64,000 nt of DNA from Ga0077560 sp046330435 (GCA_046330435.1 JAXLST010000020.1:35666-99665), one strand, 5' to 3'; counted from the first letter of the stretch, positions 1 to 8,723 are shown. Program-made: numbers and translations. The notes: generated by a model not told the origin, from the sequence alone.

Positions 1-55
1 CGGCGAGGGCGGCCCTGAGGCGGGGCTTGTTGCGGCGCTGCGGCGGAGTGTTCAT
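1..55 (-). CDS. 5' end of a gene leaving the left edge
   Basis: An ATG on the minus strand (complement of 53-55) opens a frame that stays open to the window edge and begins MNTPPQRRNKPRLRA, a basic start that could precede a signal peptide or a DNA-binding region. Upstream on the same strand is a purine-rich GGGACAGGAC stretch that could serve as a weak ribosome site. Only 18 codons are visible, so no function can be assigned. The call rests on the frame and on the otherwise gene-free 1-247 stretch. Confidence 0.3.
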   Translation of the reverse strand, partial: MNTPPQRRNKPRLRAALA

Positions 56-247
56 CGGGGCTGGGTCCTGTCCCGGGGGGGGTGGGCGGGTTCACCGTCT
101 GTGTCGGACCGCGGGCGCGGAGGGCCCATGGGCAGATCCTCGGGCCCGGGGCGACGGGTGGTGAATCCGGAAGGCCGCCGGACGGCGTAGGTCTCTGCAG
201 TGGCGAGCACCCGCCGCCGCGCGAACTCCCCCTCTCGGAGCGACCTG

Positions 248-829
248 ATGACCCGAACCAAGCCTTTCCGGATGATCGCCGCCGCCGCCATCGCATCGAC
301 CGCACTCGTCGTCGCGGGCTGCGGCGACGACTCGGACGGCGCCGCCGGAACCACGGCCTCGACGCCCGTCACGCAGACCGCGCCCGCCGCCACGACGGCC
401 GGGACGATCGTCGACGTCGCCGCGTCGAACCCGGACTTCTCGATCCTCGTGGCGGCGGTCCAGAAGGCCGGCCTCGTCGAGACCCTCTCGGGCGCCGGGC
501 CGTTCACGGTGTTCGCCCCCACCAACGCGGCGTTCGAGGCGGCCCTGGCGGACCTCGGGCTCACCCAGGACCAGCTGCTGGCCTCCCCCGACCTCGGGAA
601 GATCCTGACCTACCACGTGCTCCCGGCCCGGGTCGGCTCGGCGGACATCACGGGCCCGTCCTCGCCGGAGACCGCCGAGGGCTCCACGCTCGACGTGAAC
701 GCCGAGGGCGGCACGGTGACGGTGGGCTCCGACGGCGCGACCGTCGTGCAGGCCGACGTGGAGGCGTCCAACGGCGTGATCCACGCCATCGACAAGGTGC
801 TGATCCCGCCGACGGTGACGCTGGGCTGA
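248..829 (+). CDS. Fasciclin-domain lipoprotein
   Basis: Predicted exported lipoprotein of 193 residues with one fasciclin (FAS1) domain, a fold used in extracellular adhesion and matrix contacts. The start ATG at 248 gives a basic n-region, a hydrophobic stretch and the lipobox VVAGC, so Cys is expected to be lipidated. A Thr/Ala-rich linker follows. The FAS1 hallmarks are seen as VFAPTNAAFEA (H1 box) and LTYHVLPARV (H2 box), ending in NGVIHAIDKVLIPP. A longer in-frame start at 200 would place the signal peptide internally and is less likely. The gene stands alone and is followed by a strong hairpin. Family identity is sure; the binding partner is unknown. Confidence 0.92.
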   Translation: MTRTKPFRMIAAAAIASTALVVAGCGDDSDGAAGTTASTPVTQTAPAATTAGTIVDVAASNPDFSILVAAVQKAGLVETLSGAGPFTVFAPTNAAFEAALADLGLTQDQLLASPDLGKILTYHVLPARVGSADITGPSSPETAEGSTLDVNAEGGTVTVGSDGATVVQADVEASNGVIHAIDKVLIPPTVTLG

Positions 830-843
830 GCGGGGCGGTGCGC

Positions 844-879
844 CCCGGCCGGGACCGCGGTGCGGCGGTCCCGGCCGGG
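844..879. terminator. 15-bp perfect hairpin between fasciclin gene and tRNA-Leu
   Basis: Positions 844-858 are the exact reverse complement of 865-879, with a 6-base loop (GGTGCG). It lies 14 bases after the fasciclin stop and just beyond the 3' end of the tRNA on the other strand, so it can terminate both transcripts. There is no T tract, which is common in very GC-rich genomes. Confidence 0.6.
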
Positions 880-887
880 CACGCCGA

Positions 888-968
888 TGCCGGAGGTGGG
901 AGTCGAACCCACACGCCCGAGGGCCGCGGAGTTTAAGTCCGCTGCGTCTGCCGTTCCGCCACTCCGGC
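888..968 (-). tRNA. tRNA-Leu (anticodon TAA)
   Basis: The minus strand reads GCCGGAG as the 5' acceptor arm and CTCCGGC plus discriminator A at the 3' end. The anticodon stem-loop is GCGGA-CTTAAAC-TCCGC with anticodon TAA (UUA codons). A long variable arm (class II) follows, then the T arm GTGGG-TTCGACT-CCCAC. CCA is not encoded. UUA codons are very rare in such GC-rich genomes, and in Streptomyces this tRNA (bldA) is regulatory; whether that applies here is unknown. Confidence 0.93.
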
Positions 969-997
969 CGGGAGCGGCCCCAGCCTAATCCACGGCC

Positions 998-1270
998 TCA
1001 GCGGCCGAAGGTGGCGGCGCCCGGCGTGCGGTCCACGCTGTTCACGCGCTTCTCCTCGACCGCCCGGGCCCACGGCTCCGACAGGAGGGGCCAGCGGTTG
1101 AGCACCTGGGCGTGGCGGAGGTGCCGGGTGTTCTCGCCCTTGGCGAAGATGAGCGTGCGCTCCTCGCGCTTGTCGGTGATGCCGCGCAGGGCATCGACCA
1201 GCCCGTCGATGTGGCTGAACTGCTCGAGGCCGCCATCCTGGCCGGCCTCCGCGGGCACGGCGTCGCTCAT
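998..1270 (-). CDS. Small hypothetical protein (90 aa)
   Basis: A charged soluble protein of 90 residues with no signal peptide or membrane segment; I do not recognise the family. The middle part, with KREERTLIFAKGEN and HLRHAQVLNRWPLL, looks well structured, and its composition fits a real gene. It lies directly downstream of the phosphatase gene on the same strand (gap 11 bases), so it is probably the last gene of that operon. The ATG at 1270 is the only sensible start. Confidence 0.6.
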   Translation of the reverse strand: MSDAVPAEAGQDGGLEQFSHIDGLVDALRGITDKREERTLIFAKGENTRHLRHAQVLNRWPLLSEPWARAVEEKRVNSVDRTPGAATFGR

Positions 1271-1281
1271 GCCGCGGGATT

Positions 1282-2271
1282 CTAGACCTGCGGGGACGGT
1301 CCGTCGCGCAGGCGCGCGGCGGGCGGCAGGGCCGGGTCCACGGGGGACGCGATGCGGTCGAGTATGAGGGCGGCGCCGTCCAGCAGGTCCCGTTCGCTCA
1401 CCTCCATGCGGTCCGCCCCGGCGGCCCGCATGGCGCAGGCGACGATCGCCGCCCCCGCCACGATGACCGGCGCCCTCGCGGGGTCGAGGCCCGGCACCTC
1501 GCGCCGGGCGTGGAGCGGGAGCACCGCGAGCCGGTCGACCATCCCCTCCACCTCGTCGACGGTGAGCTCCGAGCCGTGCACGACGGCGGGGTCGTAGCGG
1601 CCGGCGCGGATCGCGGCGAGCGTGGTGACGGTCCCCGCCACGCCGACCATCGGCGCGGGCCCGCCCACGCGGTCGACGGCGGCGGCGAACGCCGGGCGCA
1701 CGGCACGCCGCAGGGCGTCGAGCTGCGCCGCGGTCGGCGGGTCGCCGTACAGGAAGCCCTCGGTGCAGCGCACGGCGCCGACCTGCAGGCTCACCGCCCC
1801 CCGCACCCCGCCGGCGTCGCCGCGCACCAGCTCGGTGCTGCCGCCGCCCACGTCCAGCACCAGCACCGTGCCGTCCCCTGAGACGGCCAGGCGGGCGCCC
1901 GCGAACGCCAGCGCCGCCTCCTCCGCACCGGAGAGCACGGTGAGCGGGAGGCCGAGCCGCTCGGCGATCCGGTCGGCGACCTCCGCCCGGTTCGGCGCGT
2001 CCCGCACCGCGGAGGTGCCGAGCGCGACGCCGGCCGTGACGCCCGCGTCCCGCATCCGCCGGCCGTACTCCTGCAGGCAGGCGTCGAGCCGCTCCAGCGC
2101 CTCCGGGGCGACGGTGCCATCCACGTCGGCCCCCCGCCGCAGGCCCGTGACGGTGGTGAACCGGGGCCCGCGGGGACCGTCGGCGTCCGCGCCCTCGCAG
2201 AGGAACAGGCGCACCGAGTTGGATCCCACGTCGACGATCGCGACGGGGGCGTCCTGCGCCGGCCCGGTCAC
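1282..2271 (-). CDS. ppx: Ppx/GppA family phosphatase (exopolyphosphatase-like)
   Basis: Protein of 329 residues in the ASKHA-fold Ppx/GppA family, which hydrolyses polyphosphate or guanosine pentaphosphate. Seen motifs are the phosphate-1 loop VAIVDVGSNSVRLFLC at the N terminus, the ALGTSAVRDA strand-helix, and the phosphate-2 motif VLVLDVGGGSTELV in the middle. The length fits single-module actinobacterial Ppx proteins, which lack the C-terminal HD part of the long E. coli enzymes. The GTG start at 2271 overlaps the preceding stop by four bases (GTGA), indicating translational coupling to the small membrane protein upstream. Polyphosphate versus pppGpp specificity cannot be told. Confidence 0.88.
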   Translation of the reverse strand: MTGPAQDAPVAIVDVGSNSVRLFLCEGADADGPRGPRFTTVTGLRRGADVDGTVAPEALERLDACLQEYGRRMRDAGVTAGVALGTSAVRDAPNRAEVADRIAERLGLPLTVLSGAEEAALAFAGARLAVSGDGTVLVLDVGGGSTELVRGDAGGVRGAVSLQVGAVRCTEGFLYGDPPTAAQLDALRRAVRPAFAAAVDRVGGPAPMVGVAGTVTTLAAIRAGRYDPAVVHGSELTVDEVEGMVDRLAVLPLHARREVPGLDPARAPVIVAGAAIVACAMRAAGADRMEVSERDLLDGAALILDRIASPVDPALPPAARLRDGPSPQV

Positions 2272-2600
2272 CGTCCCATGTAGCGCAGCGGCCCCAGGAG
2301 GATCCGCTGGGCGACGATCACGTGCCGGGCGAGCACCCCGAGGGCCTGCGCCCGTTCGCGGAGCTGCTCGACGGCGGCCTGGATCTCCGCCTGCCGGTCG
2401 GGGAGCGCCGCCACGGCCGCCGACACGCGGGCGGCCTCCGCGGACAGCTCCTGCCCCGCGGCGCCGAGGCGCCGGGTGGCGCCGCGCACCGCGCGGTACG
2501 CGCCCCACGCCCGGAGCCCCAGCAGGGCGAGGCCGGCCAGGGCCGCCACGAGCCCCACGAGGAACGCCAGCAGGACGGCGTTGTCCCAGATCCAGTCCAC
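2268..2600 (-). CDS. Membrane-anchored coiled-coil protein (110 aa)
   Basis: Starts with GTG at 2600. One N-terminal membrane segment (VLLAFLVGLVAALAGLALLG) is followed by about 80 residues of Ala/Glu/Arg-rich heptad-like sequence (ELSAEAARVSAAVAALPDR) that should form a coiled coil. The layout resembles DUF948-type proteins but I cannot confirm membership. It is the first gene of an operon with the Ppx/GppA phosphatase, which it overlaps by four bases. Function unknown. Confidence 0.65.
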   Translation of the reverse strand: MDWIWDNAVLLAFLVGLVAALAGLALLGLRAWGAYRAVRGATRRLGAAGQELSAEAARVSAAVAALPDRQAEIQAAVEQLRERAQALGVLARHVIVAQRILLGPLRYMGR

Positions 2601-2642
2601 GGCGCCGAGTATCGCACGGGCCGCGTGTGGGAGGCTGAGGGC

Positions 2643-2870
2643 ATGACCGCCGACGACCTGCTCGAGGAGGCGCGCCGCCGCGTGCGGCAGCTCATCCTCT
2701 CGGGCGACAACACCATCAAGAACCGCGACGACGACGCCCGCCTGGCCCGCGCCCGGGCGCGCTTCGAGGAGGCGCGGCGCATCGCCGCCGAGGCCGGGCT
2801 GGACGACGTCCTGCCGATCATCGACGTGCGGCTTGCGGACCTGCCCGGGCCGGAGGGGGACGCCTCGTGA
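2643..2870 (+). CDS. Small helical hypothetical protein (75 aa)
   Basis: A short, strongly charged, probably all-helical protein beginning MTADDLLEEARRRVRQLI. It is divergent from the phosphatase operon (42 bases between starts). Its last four bases (GTGA) overlap the start of the pyridoxamine-oxidase-like gene, so the two are coupled. Many actinobacterial operons have such a small helical partner, but I do not recognise this one. Confidence 0.6.
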   Translation: MTADDLLEEARRRVRQLILSGDNTIKNRDDDARLARARARFEEARRIAAEAGLDDVLPIIDVRLADLPGPEGDAS

Positions 2871-3430
2871 AGGTGCACGACGACATCGACGACCGGCGGC
2901 GGGAGTTCATCGAGCGACAGCGGATGTTCTTCGTCGCCACCGCGCCGCTGGAGGCCGAGGGCCACGTCAACCTCTCCCCGAAGGGCCTCGACACCTTCCG
3001 GGTGGTGGACGCGCACCGGGTGGCGTACCTGGACCTCACCGGCAGCGGCAACGAGACCTCGGCGCACCTCGCCCAGAACGGCCGCATCACCGTGATGTTC
3101 TGCGCCTTCGAGGGCCCGCCGGACATCCTGCGCCTGTACGGCAGGGGCCGGGCGGTCCTCCCCGGCGACGACGGCTGGGACGAGCTGCGGCCGCTGTTCC
3201 CCGGCCTGCCCGGCGTGCGGCAGATCGTTGAGGTCGCCGTCGAGCGGGTGCAGACGTCGTGCGGCTTCGCGGTGCCGCGGTTCACCCCGGCCGGCGACCG
3301 GGACCAGCTCACCCGCTGGGCGGAGTCCAAGGGGCCGGAGGGCGTCAGGACCTACCAGGTGCGCAACAACCGGGCGTCGATCGACGGCCTGCCCGCCCCG
3401 GTCGCGGGCCGGGAGGGCACCGCGGCGTGA
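2867..3430 (+). CDS. Pyridoxamine 5'-phosphate oxidase-fold protein
   Basis: Protein of 187 residues with the split-barrel flavin-binding (PNPOx-like) fold: FFVATAPLEAEGHVNLSPKG, then YLDLTGSGNETSAHL and ITVMFCAFEGPPDILRLYGR. These match the common bacterial group of FMN- or F420-binding small oxidoreductases. The GTG start lies inside the stop of the upstream small gene. Substrate unknown; it could be a general stress flavoprotein rather than a vitamin B6 enzyme. It ends two bases before the convergent glycosyltransferase stop. Confidence 0.8.
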   Translation: MKVHDDIDDRRREFIERQRMFFVATAPLEAEGHVNLSPKGLDTFRVVDAHRVAYLDLTGSGNETSAHLAQNGRITVMFCAFEGPPDILRLYGRGRAVLPGDDGWDELRPLFPGLPGVRQIVEVAVERVQTSCGFAVPRFTPAGDRDQLTRWAESKGPEGVRTYQVRNNRASIDGLPAPVAGREGTAA

Positions 3431-3431
3431 C

Positions 3432-4544
3432 TCAGCGCAGGGCGAGCACCGTCCGGTAGGACCGCTCGTGGGCGGCGGCGCACGCCGTCCACGACAGGCG
3501 CCGGGCCACCTCCGCGCCGCCCGCCACCAGACGTCCGCGCAGCGCCTCGTCGCGGGCGGCGCGGATGAGGGCCATGGCCAGCGGGCCGCTGTCGCCCACC
3601 GGGACCATGAGGCAGCTCTCGCCGTCGCGCAGGTGCTCGCCGAACACCGGGATGTCGCTCACCACGTTCGGCACGCCGGCGGCGGCCGCCTCCAGCACGG
3701 TGAGCCCGAACCCCTCCCGGGTGGACGGCGTCGCGACCACGTCGGCGGCGCGGTAGAGCAGCGGCATGTGCTCGACCGGCACGGTGCCGAGCTCCACGAC
3801 GTCGGCCCCGGCGGGCGGCCGCTCCCCCATGTGGACACGCAGGCCGAGCCGGTCGGCGTCGTCGAGCCACCCGTCACGGTAGTCGGACTCCTCCACGGGC
3901 CCGGCGAGCACCAGCAGGGCGCGTTCGCCCAGCCGCGCCCGGGCGCGGGCGAACGCCTCCAGCAGCACCCGGCTGCCCTTGCGCGCCTGCACCCCCGCCA
4001 CGGTGAGCACCACCGGCCGGCCGCCCCAGCCCATGGCGTCCCCGGCCGCCTCGCGGTCCGCGGCGCACCCGGCGAACCGGTCGGCCTCCACGCCGTGCGG
4101 CACCACCAAAGCCTCCACGCCGAACTGCGTGCGGATGCGGTCCGCCCACCAGTTCGACGCGCACACCACCACGTCGGACTCCTGGATGGCGCGCCGCTCG
4201 AGCTCCTCCGGCTCCACCTCGCTGTGCGCCTCCAGGTGGTGGACGGTGTGCACCACGGCGCCGACGGTGCCGGCGTCGCGGAGCCCGATGAGGGCGACCG
4301 CCGCCGACGGGTCCTCGGCGTGGCCGATGTCGATGCCGTCGCCCAGCGCCACCTCGAGGCTCGTCGCCGAGGAGACCGCGGTCGGCGGCAGGCCGAGCTC
4401 CGGGAACGCGGCCGGGCGGTCGGCGTTGCCGACGGCGACGGCGTGCACCTCCAGCCCGCGGGCCCGGAGGGCCGCGCTGAGGCGCTCCGCATGGGTGGCG
4501 GCGCCCACCGGACGCGGCCAGCCGCAGGCCACGAGGACCCTCAT
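3432..4544 (-). CDS. GT4-family glycosyltransferase
   Basis: Protein of 370 residues with the GT-B fold. The N-terminal half begins MRVLVACGWPRPVGAATHAE and contains VVCASNWWADRIRTQFG. The C-terminal half carries the nucleotide-sugar site: VVATPSTREGFGLTVLEAAA (E-x7-E motif), then GVPNVVSDIPVFGEHL. It resembles the MSMEG_0565-type subfamily of unknown acceptor. The ATG at 4544 overlaps the stop of the FdrA-like gene (ATGA), so the two share a transcript, an odd pairing of sugar transfer with a CoA-ligase-like protein. Cytoplasmic; acceptor not predictable. Confidence 0.88.
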   Translation of the reverse strand: MRVLVACGWPRPVGAATHAERLSAALRARGLEVHAVAVGNADRPAAFPELGLPPTAVSSATSLEVALGDGIDIGHAEDPSAAVALIGLRDAGTVGAVVHTVHHLEAHSEVEPEELERRAIQESDVVVCASNWWADRIRTQFGVEALVVPHGVEADRFAGCAADREAAGDAMGWGGRPVVLTVAGVQARKGSRVLLEAFARARARLGERALLVLAGPVEESDYRDGWLDDADRLGLRVHMGERPPAGADVVELGTVPVEHMPLLYRAADVVATPSTREGFGLTVLEAAAAGVPNVVSDIPVFGEHLRDGESCLMVPVGDSGPLAMALIRAARDEALRGRLVAGGAEVARRLSWTACAAAHERSYRTVLALR

Positions 4545-5692
4545 CCCACGAGGGCCGCGGCCATCCGCGCGGCCGCGGCGTTCGAGGTGAGGACCCGCAC
4601 GCCCATCTCCGACAGGCGGCGCTCCTGATCGGCGAGGCCCTGCGCGTCGCGCTCGGTCCCGACGACGTGCGCCAGCACGCTCACCTGCGGGCGCCCGCGC
4701 AGCAGTGTGCCGAGCGGCTCGGCGAGGGCCCCCACCGGATCGGGGTGCACCCCGTAGCCCAGCACCACGTCCAGCAGCACCACCCGGATGCGCGGGTCGC
4801 CGGCGATCTCCTCGATGGCCCGGGTGCGCACCACCGGGTCGACCATGGGGTGCGGAGCGCCGCCGCGCAGCGCGGGGTCGCCGAGGTCGATGCACGCGTG
4901 GGCGCGGGCGCCGGCCGCGGCGTCGAACGGCACGGCGTTCGCGAGCCGGACGTTGGAGGTGACCTGCCCCAGGCGGTCGGCGAGCAGGTACGCGGCCTCC
5001 GCGCAGAGCCCGGCACCGCAGTAGAGCCCGCGGATGAGGCCGCCGCTCACCCAGCGCGGGCGTCCCGCGGCGGGCGGGGCGACCTGGCGTCCGGCGATGC
5101 GGGCGGCGGCGAGCGCGGCGGCGTCGAGGGTGTCGACCACCGTCGCCCCGGGCGGCACCACGACCTCCTCGCCGAACACGCACACCACCACGGGTCGCCC
5201 GTCGCACGCCAGTGAGACCACGCGGTCCGCGACCCGCTCGTCGCCGGGCCAGGGGACCAGGATCGTCACCTCGGTATCGGCATCCCGGCGCAGCCGCGCG
5301 AGGGCCTCCTCGGCCCCGGCGCCGCCCACGTCCTCGCGCAGGTCGTTGGGCCCCACGACGTAGCAGCCGCCCACCCCGACGCCCATGCGGTCCAGCAGCA
5401 CCTGCAGCTCACGCGCGGCGCTGCCGCTGGCGGAGACGATGCCGACCGGCCCGTCCGCCACCGCCGGGCCGAATCCGAGCGCCAGGCCCTGCATGCGGGC
5501 GTGCCCGGCGCCCGGCCCCAGCACCAGGCGGCCCAGCCGCGCGGCGCGCCCCTTGAGGGCGACCTCGTGGGCGGGGTCCAGGCCGTCCTCCATGAGCAGG
5601 ACGTCGGAGCCCTCGCCCAGCGCCTTGTGGGCCTCCAGGGCGGCGGGGACGCCGCCGGCGGCGATGATCGCCATCGAAGCCTGCTCGCGCAT
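4541..5692 (-). CDS. FdrA-like acyl-CoA synthetase-fold protein, short form
   Basis: Protein of 383 residues related to FdrA, a succinyl-CoA-synthetase-like family whose enterobacterial members take part in oxamate carbamoyl transfer during allantoin breakdown. Matching blocks are VLLMEDGLDPAHEVALKGRA, RLVLGPGAG, GPVGIVSASGSAARELQVLL, IRGLYCGAGLCAEAAYLL, and the C-terminal IDLGDPALRGGAPHPMVDP and VVLLDVVLGYGVHPDP. Compared with E. coli FdrA (about 550 residues, from memory) the first roughly 110 residues and the last roughly 50 are missing. The start ATG at 5692 is 73 bases from the divergent DUF1116 start, so a longer N terminus is not possible here. Confidence 0.8.
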   Translation of the reverse strand: MREQASMAIIAAGGVPAALEAHKALGEGSDVLLMEDGLDPAHEVALKGRAARLGRLVLGPGAGHARMQGLALGFGPAVADGPVGIVSASGSAARELQVLLDRMGVGVGGCYVVGPNDLREDVGGAGAEEALARLRRDADTEVTILVPWPGDERVADRVVSLACDGRPVVVCVFGEEVVVPPGATVVDTLDAAALAAARIAGRQVAPPAAGRPRWVSGGLIRGLYCGAGLCAEAAYLLADRLGQVTSNVRLANAVPFDAAAGARAHACIDLGDPALRGGAPHPMVDPVVRTRAIEEIAGDPRIRVVLLDVVLGYGVHPDPVGALAEPLGTLLRGRPQVSVLAHVVGTERDAQGLADQERRLSEMGVRVLTSNAAAARMAAALVG

Positions 5693-5765
5693 GTGGTGAA
5701 CACTAATGACGGTGGGGGCCGCCGCTACGGTTGCCCGGTACGCCGAGATCGGCCGGGAGGAGCGG

Positions 5766-7137
5766 ATGGGCATGCGGGTCAGCGTGATGGGCCCCCCGGC
5801 GCTGGCGGAGGCCCTCGTGTCGCAGGGCGCCGAGGTCCACCTGCTGGAGCCCCGGGGCGACGGCCCGTCGGCCACCCTGGGCGAGCTGGTGGTGGCGTAC
5901 GCCGACGACCGCATCGAGGCGGCGAACGCCCGCGCCGTCGAACACCTGCAGACCAGCCGTCCCGTGCTCGCCGGCGTCGCCCCGGCCGGGCTCCTGCTCG
6001 ACGTGCCCCGCCCCGCGTGGCTGCTGGTCGGGGGGTCCCGCGCCGACTGGCCGGGGTTGTGCGCCGCCCAGCGCAGGGCGGCCGTGGCGACCTGCCAGCT
6101 CGAGGGATGGGCGCACGACGCGGCCACCGCGGAGGCCCTGCTGGCCGGCGGGGAGGTTCCCATCGCGACGGCGATGGCGGCCGGCGCGGTCGCACCGGGC
6201 GCCATGGTCATCGGGCCGTCCACGCCGTGCTGGCTGGTGCGGGACGACGCCACGGGCCGCACGGCCGTCGCCCCGGTGCTGCACGGCGGCCCGGCGGTGT
6301 GGCGCGGGGACGGGTCACCGGAGAGCCTGCGCCGCGCGCGGATCCTCGCCGAGACGGCGGCACCGGCCCTGGCCGCCGCGCTGCGCGCCTCGGGCCCCGT
6401 CGACGTGTACGCCCGGTGCGAGGAGGCGCTGGCCATGGGCGACGACGGCCACGCGCGCACCCGCGCCCTGTCGCTGCTGGTGCTCCACGAGCTGCTGCCG
6501 GCGCTGGCGGAGCGCGCGCCGCACTCGGTGCACGCGGTGGCGATGCTCGCCGGGGAGGACGGGCTGGGGCTGTCCGCGGCCGCGGGTGCGGCCCGCGCCA
6601 CGCTCGCCGGGCTCCCCCCGGACCCCGCCTGCAGCCTGCTCACCTGCGTCGCCGGCGACGGCGACCAGGTGGCCGTGCAGATCGCCGCCCTCCCGGACCG
6701 CTGGTTCCGCGCCCCGGCCCCCGCACCCGGTGGACGCCTCCGGCCGGGCCCTCAGCCACTGCGGCGACGCCGCGATCACCGAGCTGGCCGGCCTGGGGGC
6801 GGGGGCGGCCGCGGCCGCCGTCCCGCTGGGCATGGGCGGGGCGCCCGAGGGCGCGGCGGCCGCCGCCGCGCGCGCCGCGGCGGTGCGTGCGGTGTCGGTC
6901 GCCGCGAGCCGCCGGTTCCGGCCGCCCGGGCTGGACGGCGAGGGCGCGCCCATCGGGATCGACGCGCGCGCCTGCCTCGACCTCGGGGTGTGCCCGGTGA
7001 TGGCCGGCCTGGCGCTTCCCGGCGTGCACGAGGCCCCGCCGGCGGTGCGGCCGCTGCAGGTCCCCGCGGCGGCGGTGGAGGAGGCGCTGGTGGCCCTCCT
7101 CTACGGGCTGGAGCCGGAGGCCCCGCTCAGCCGGTGA
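5766..7137 (+). pseudogene. DUF1116 (YlbE/AllG-like) gene with a +1 frameshift
   Basis: The first frame (start ATG 5766 behind GGGAGGAG at 5754-5761) encodes a DUF1116-type protein up to about 6715, ending in the family-typical ALPDRWFRAPAPAP. The matching continuation, PVDASGRALSHCGDAAITEL through PEAPLSR, is in the +1 frame until the stop at 7137. Restoring one frame needs removal of one base near 6706-6722, a C-rich tract (GGCCCCCGC). DUF1116 proteins pair with FdrA proteins in the oxamate carbamoyltransferase locus; here the partner is the divergent FdrA-like gene. The shift may be real inactivation, a consensus error in the C run, or rarely a programmed event. Confidence 0.75.
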
Positions 7138-7438
7138 GCAGCCAGCGGGTGCCGTACTCCCGCATGGCCTCGACGATCGGCACCAGGTGCCGGCCCTTGT
7201 CGGTGAGCGCGTAGTCCACGCGCGGCGGGACGCCGCCGTGCACGGTGCGCTCCACGATCCCCTCCTCCTCCAGCGCCTTGAGCCGGGTGGAGAGGGTGCG
7301 CGGGCTGATCCCGCGCAGGGAGCGCTCGAGCTCCGAGAACCGCCGGGTGCCGGTGGCGAGGTCGCGCAGCAGCACCAGCGTCCACTTGCCGGACACGATG
7401 CGGGCGGTCTCCACCACGGGGCAGGGCTCGGGGGGCAT
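7127..7438 (-). CDS. HxlR-family transcriptional regulator
   Basis: Winged-helix regulator of 103 residues. The HxlR hallmarks are visible: an N-terminal CPV, then VSGKWTLVLLRDLATGTRRF, SELERSLRGISPRTLSTRL (recognition helix) and LEEEGIVERTV, ending in VEAMREYGTRW. I chose the ATG at 7438 because it gives the normal short N terminus; the in-frame GTG at 7510 would overlap pilT by 23 bases and add 24 poor residues. The lone Cys near the N terminus is where redox- or aldehyde-sensing members react. It overlaps the frameshifted DUF1116 gene end-to-end by 11 bases. Confidence 0.87.
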   Translation of the reverse strand: MPPEPCPVVETARIVSGKWTLVLLRDLATGTRRFSELERSLRGISPRTLSTRLKALEEEGIVERTVHGGVPPRVDYALTDKGRHLVPIVEAMREYGTRWLLTG

Positions 7439-7487
7439 CGCCTCCGAGTCTAGGACCTCGCCGGGCGTCTCCGCCGCGGGGGCGTCC

Positions 7488-8612
7488 TCAGGAGTACATC
7501 GCCGCGTCACGGCGTGCCGCGCCCGCGTCGAGCATGAGCTTGAAGTCGTGCGGGCTCGAGGCGTGCTGGATCGCCTCGTCGAGCGAGACCCGGCCGTTCG
7601 AGACGTGGTCGAACAGCGACTGGTCGAACGTCTGCATGCCGTAGTACTCGCCGTCGCGGATGATCTCGTGGAGGCGCCCGGTCTCGTCCGGGTTGGTGAT
7701 CATGTCCTTCGCCCGGCCAGTGGTGACCATCACCTCGACGGCGGCCACGCGGCCCTTGCCGTCGCAGCGCGGCACCAGCCGCTGGCTGATGATCCCCTTG
7801 AGCGTGCCGGCGAGCATCGCCCGGACCTGCATCTGCTGGTGCAGCGGGTAGAAGCCGATCGCGCGGTTCACCGTCTCGGTGGCGTCCAGGGTGTGCATGG
7901 TGGACAGCACCAGGTGGCCGGTCTCCGCGGCGCTCAGGGCGACCTCCATCGTGGTGAGGTCGCGGATCTCGCCGATCATGATCACGTCGGGGTCCTGCCG
8001 CAGGACGCGCCGCAGCGCGCCCATGAAGGACTCGGTGTCCAGGCCGACCTCGCGCTGGTTGATGACCGAGCGCCGGTCGTTGTGGAGCATCTCGATCGGG
8101 TCCTCGATCGTGACCACGTGCTTGTGGCTCGTCCGGTTGATCCGGTCGATCATCGCGGCGAGCGTCGTGGACTTGCCGGACCCGGTGGTGCCGGTCACGA
8201 GGATCACGCCGCGCTCCTCCTCGGCGAGCTTCGCCACCGCGGACGGCATGTCGAGCTCCTCGAGGGTCTTCACGCTGAACGGCACGACGCGCATGACCAT
8301 CGACGCGGAGCCGCGCTGCCGGAACAGGTTCACGCGGAAGCGGCCGATGCCCGGTGCGGCGAAGGAGAGGTCTGCGTCGCCGGACTCACGGAACTCCGCG
8401 AGCTTGGCGTCGTTGCGTTCGCACACCTCTGCGGCGAAGGCGTCGGTGTCGGCCGGCGTGAGCGGCGGGTGGTCGGCGATGGGCTCGAGGCGCCCGTCGA
8501 CGCGCAGCATCGGGCGCGCCGGCACCTTCAGATGGACATCGCTGGCGCCGCGGCGGATCGCGTACGCGAGGATCGCCTGCAGCCGGGTGCGGGGACGGCT
8601 CTCTTCGGTCAC
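7488..8612 (-). CDS. pilT: Type IV pilus retraction ATPase PilT/PilU family
   Basis: Hexameric secretion-type ATPase of 374 residues that would power pilus retraction at the cytoplasmic membrane. The N-terminal domain (ASDVHLKVPARPMLRVDGRL) is typical PilT. The Walker A motif GTTGSGKSTT is followed by the Asp box (VVTIEDPIEM), the Walker B region (DPDVIMIGEIRDL) and the His box (ETGHLVLSTMHT). The C-terminal LVPRCDGKGRVAAVEVMV is also typical. GTG start at 8612. No other pilus gene is in the window, so it is an orphan here. The next gene upstream is the divergent TPR protein. Confidence 0.95.
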   Translation of the reverse strand: MTEESRPRTRLQAILAYAIRRGASDVHLKVPARPMLRVDGRLEPIADHPPLTPADTDAFAAEVCERNDAKLAEFRESGDADLSFAAPGIGRFRVNLFRQRGSASMVMRVVPFSVKTLEELDMPSAVAKLAEEERGVILVTGTTGSGKSTTLAAMIDRINRTSHKHVVTIEDPIEMLHNDRRSVINQREVGLDTESFMGALRRVLRQDPDVIMIGEIRDLTTMEVALSAAETGHLVLSTMHTLDATETVNRAIGFYPLHQQMQVRAMLAGTLKGIISQRLVPRCDGKGRVAAVEVMVTTGRAKDMITNPDETGRLHEIIRDGEYYGMQTFDQSLFDHVSNGRVSLDEAIQHASSPHDFKLMLDAGAARRDAAMYS

Positions 8613-8723
8613 GTGGATGCTGTCGGCACGTGGCGGGGCAGTCCTGAGCGACCGGCGGAAATGATGACCTCTGTCCCCCCGGCGGAACCGAGTCCTTGTG
8701 GGGCGGGGGCTCCGACGGGCACG

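Noticed and set aside
6700..6730. Programmed frameshift in the DUF1116 gene
   Set aside because: No clear slippery heptamer with a downstream pseudoknot could be identified; an indel in the C tract is simpler.
8620..8647. Sigma-28-like element upstream of pilT
   Set aside because: TCAGGACT-N12-GCCGACAG on the minus strand has a poor -35 box and a 12-base spacer; too weak to claim in GC-rich DNA.
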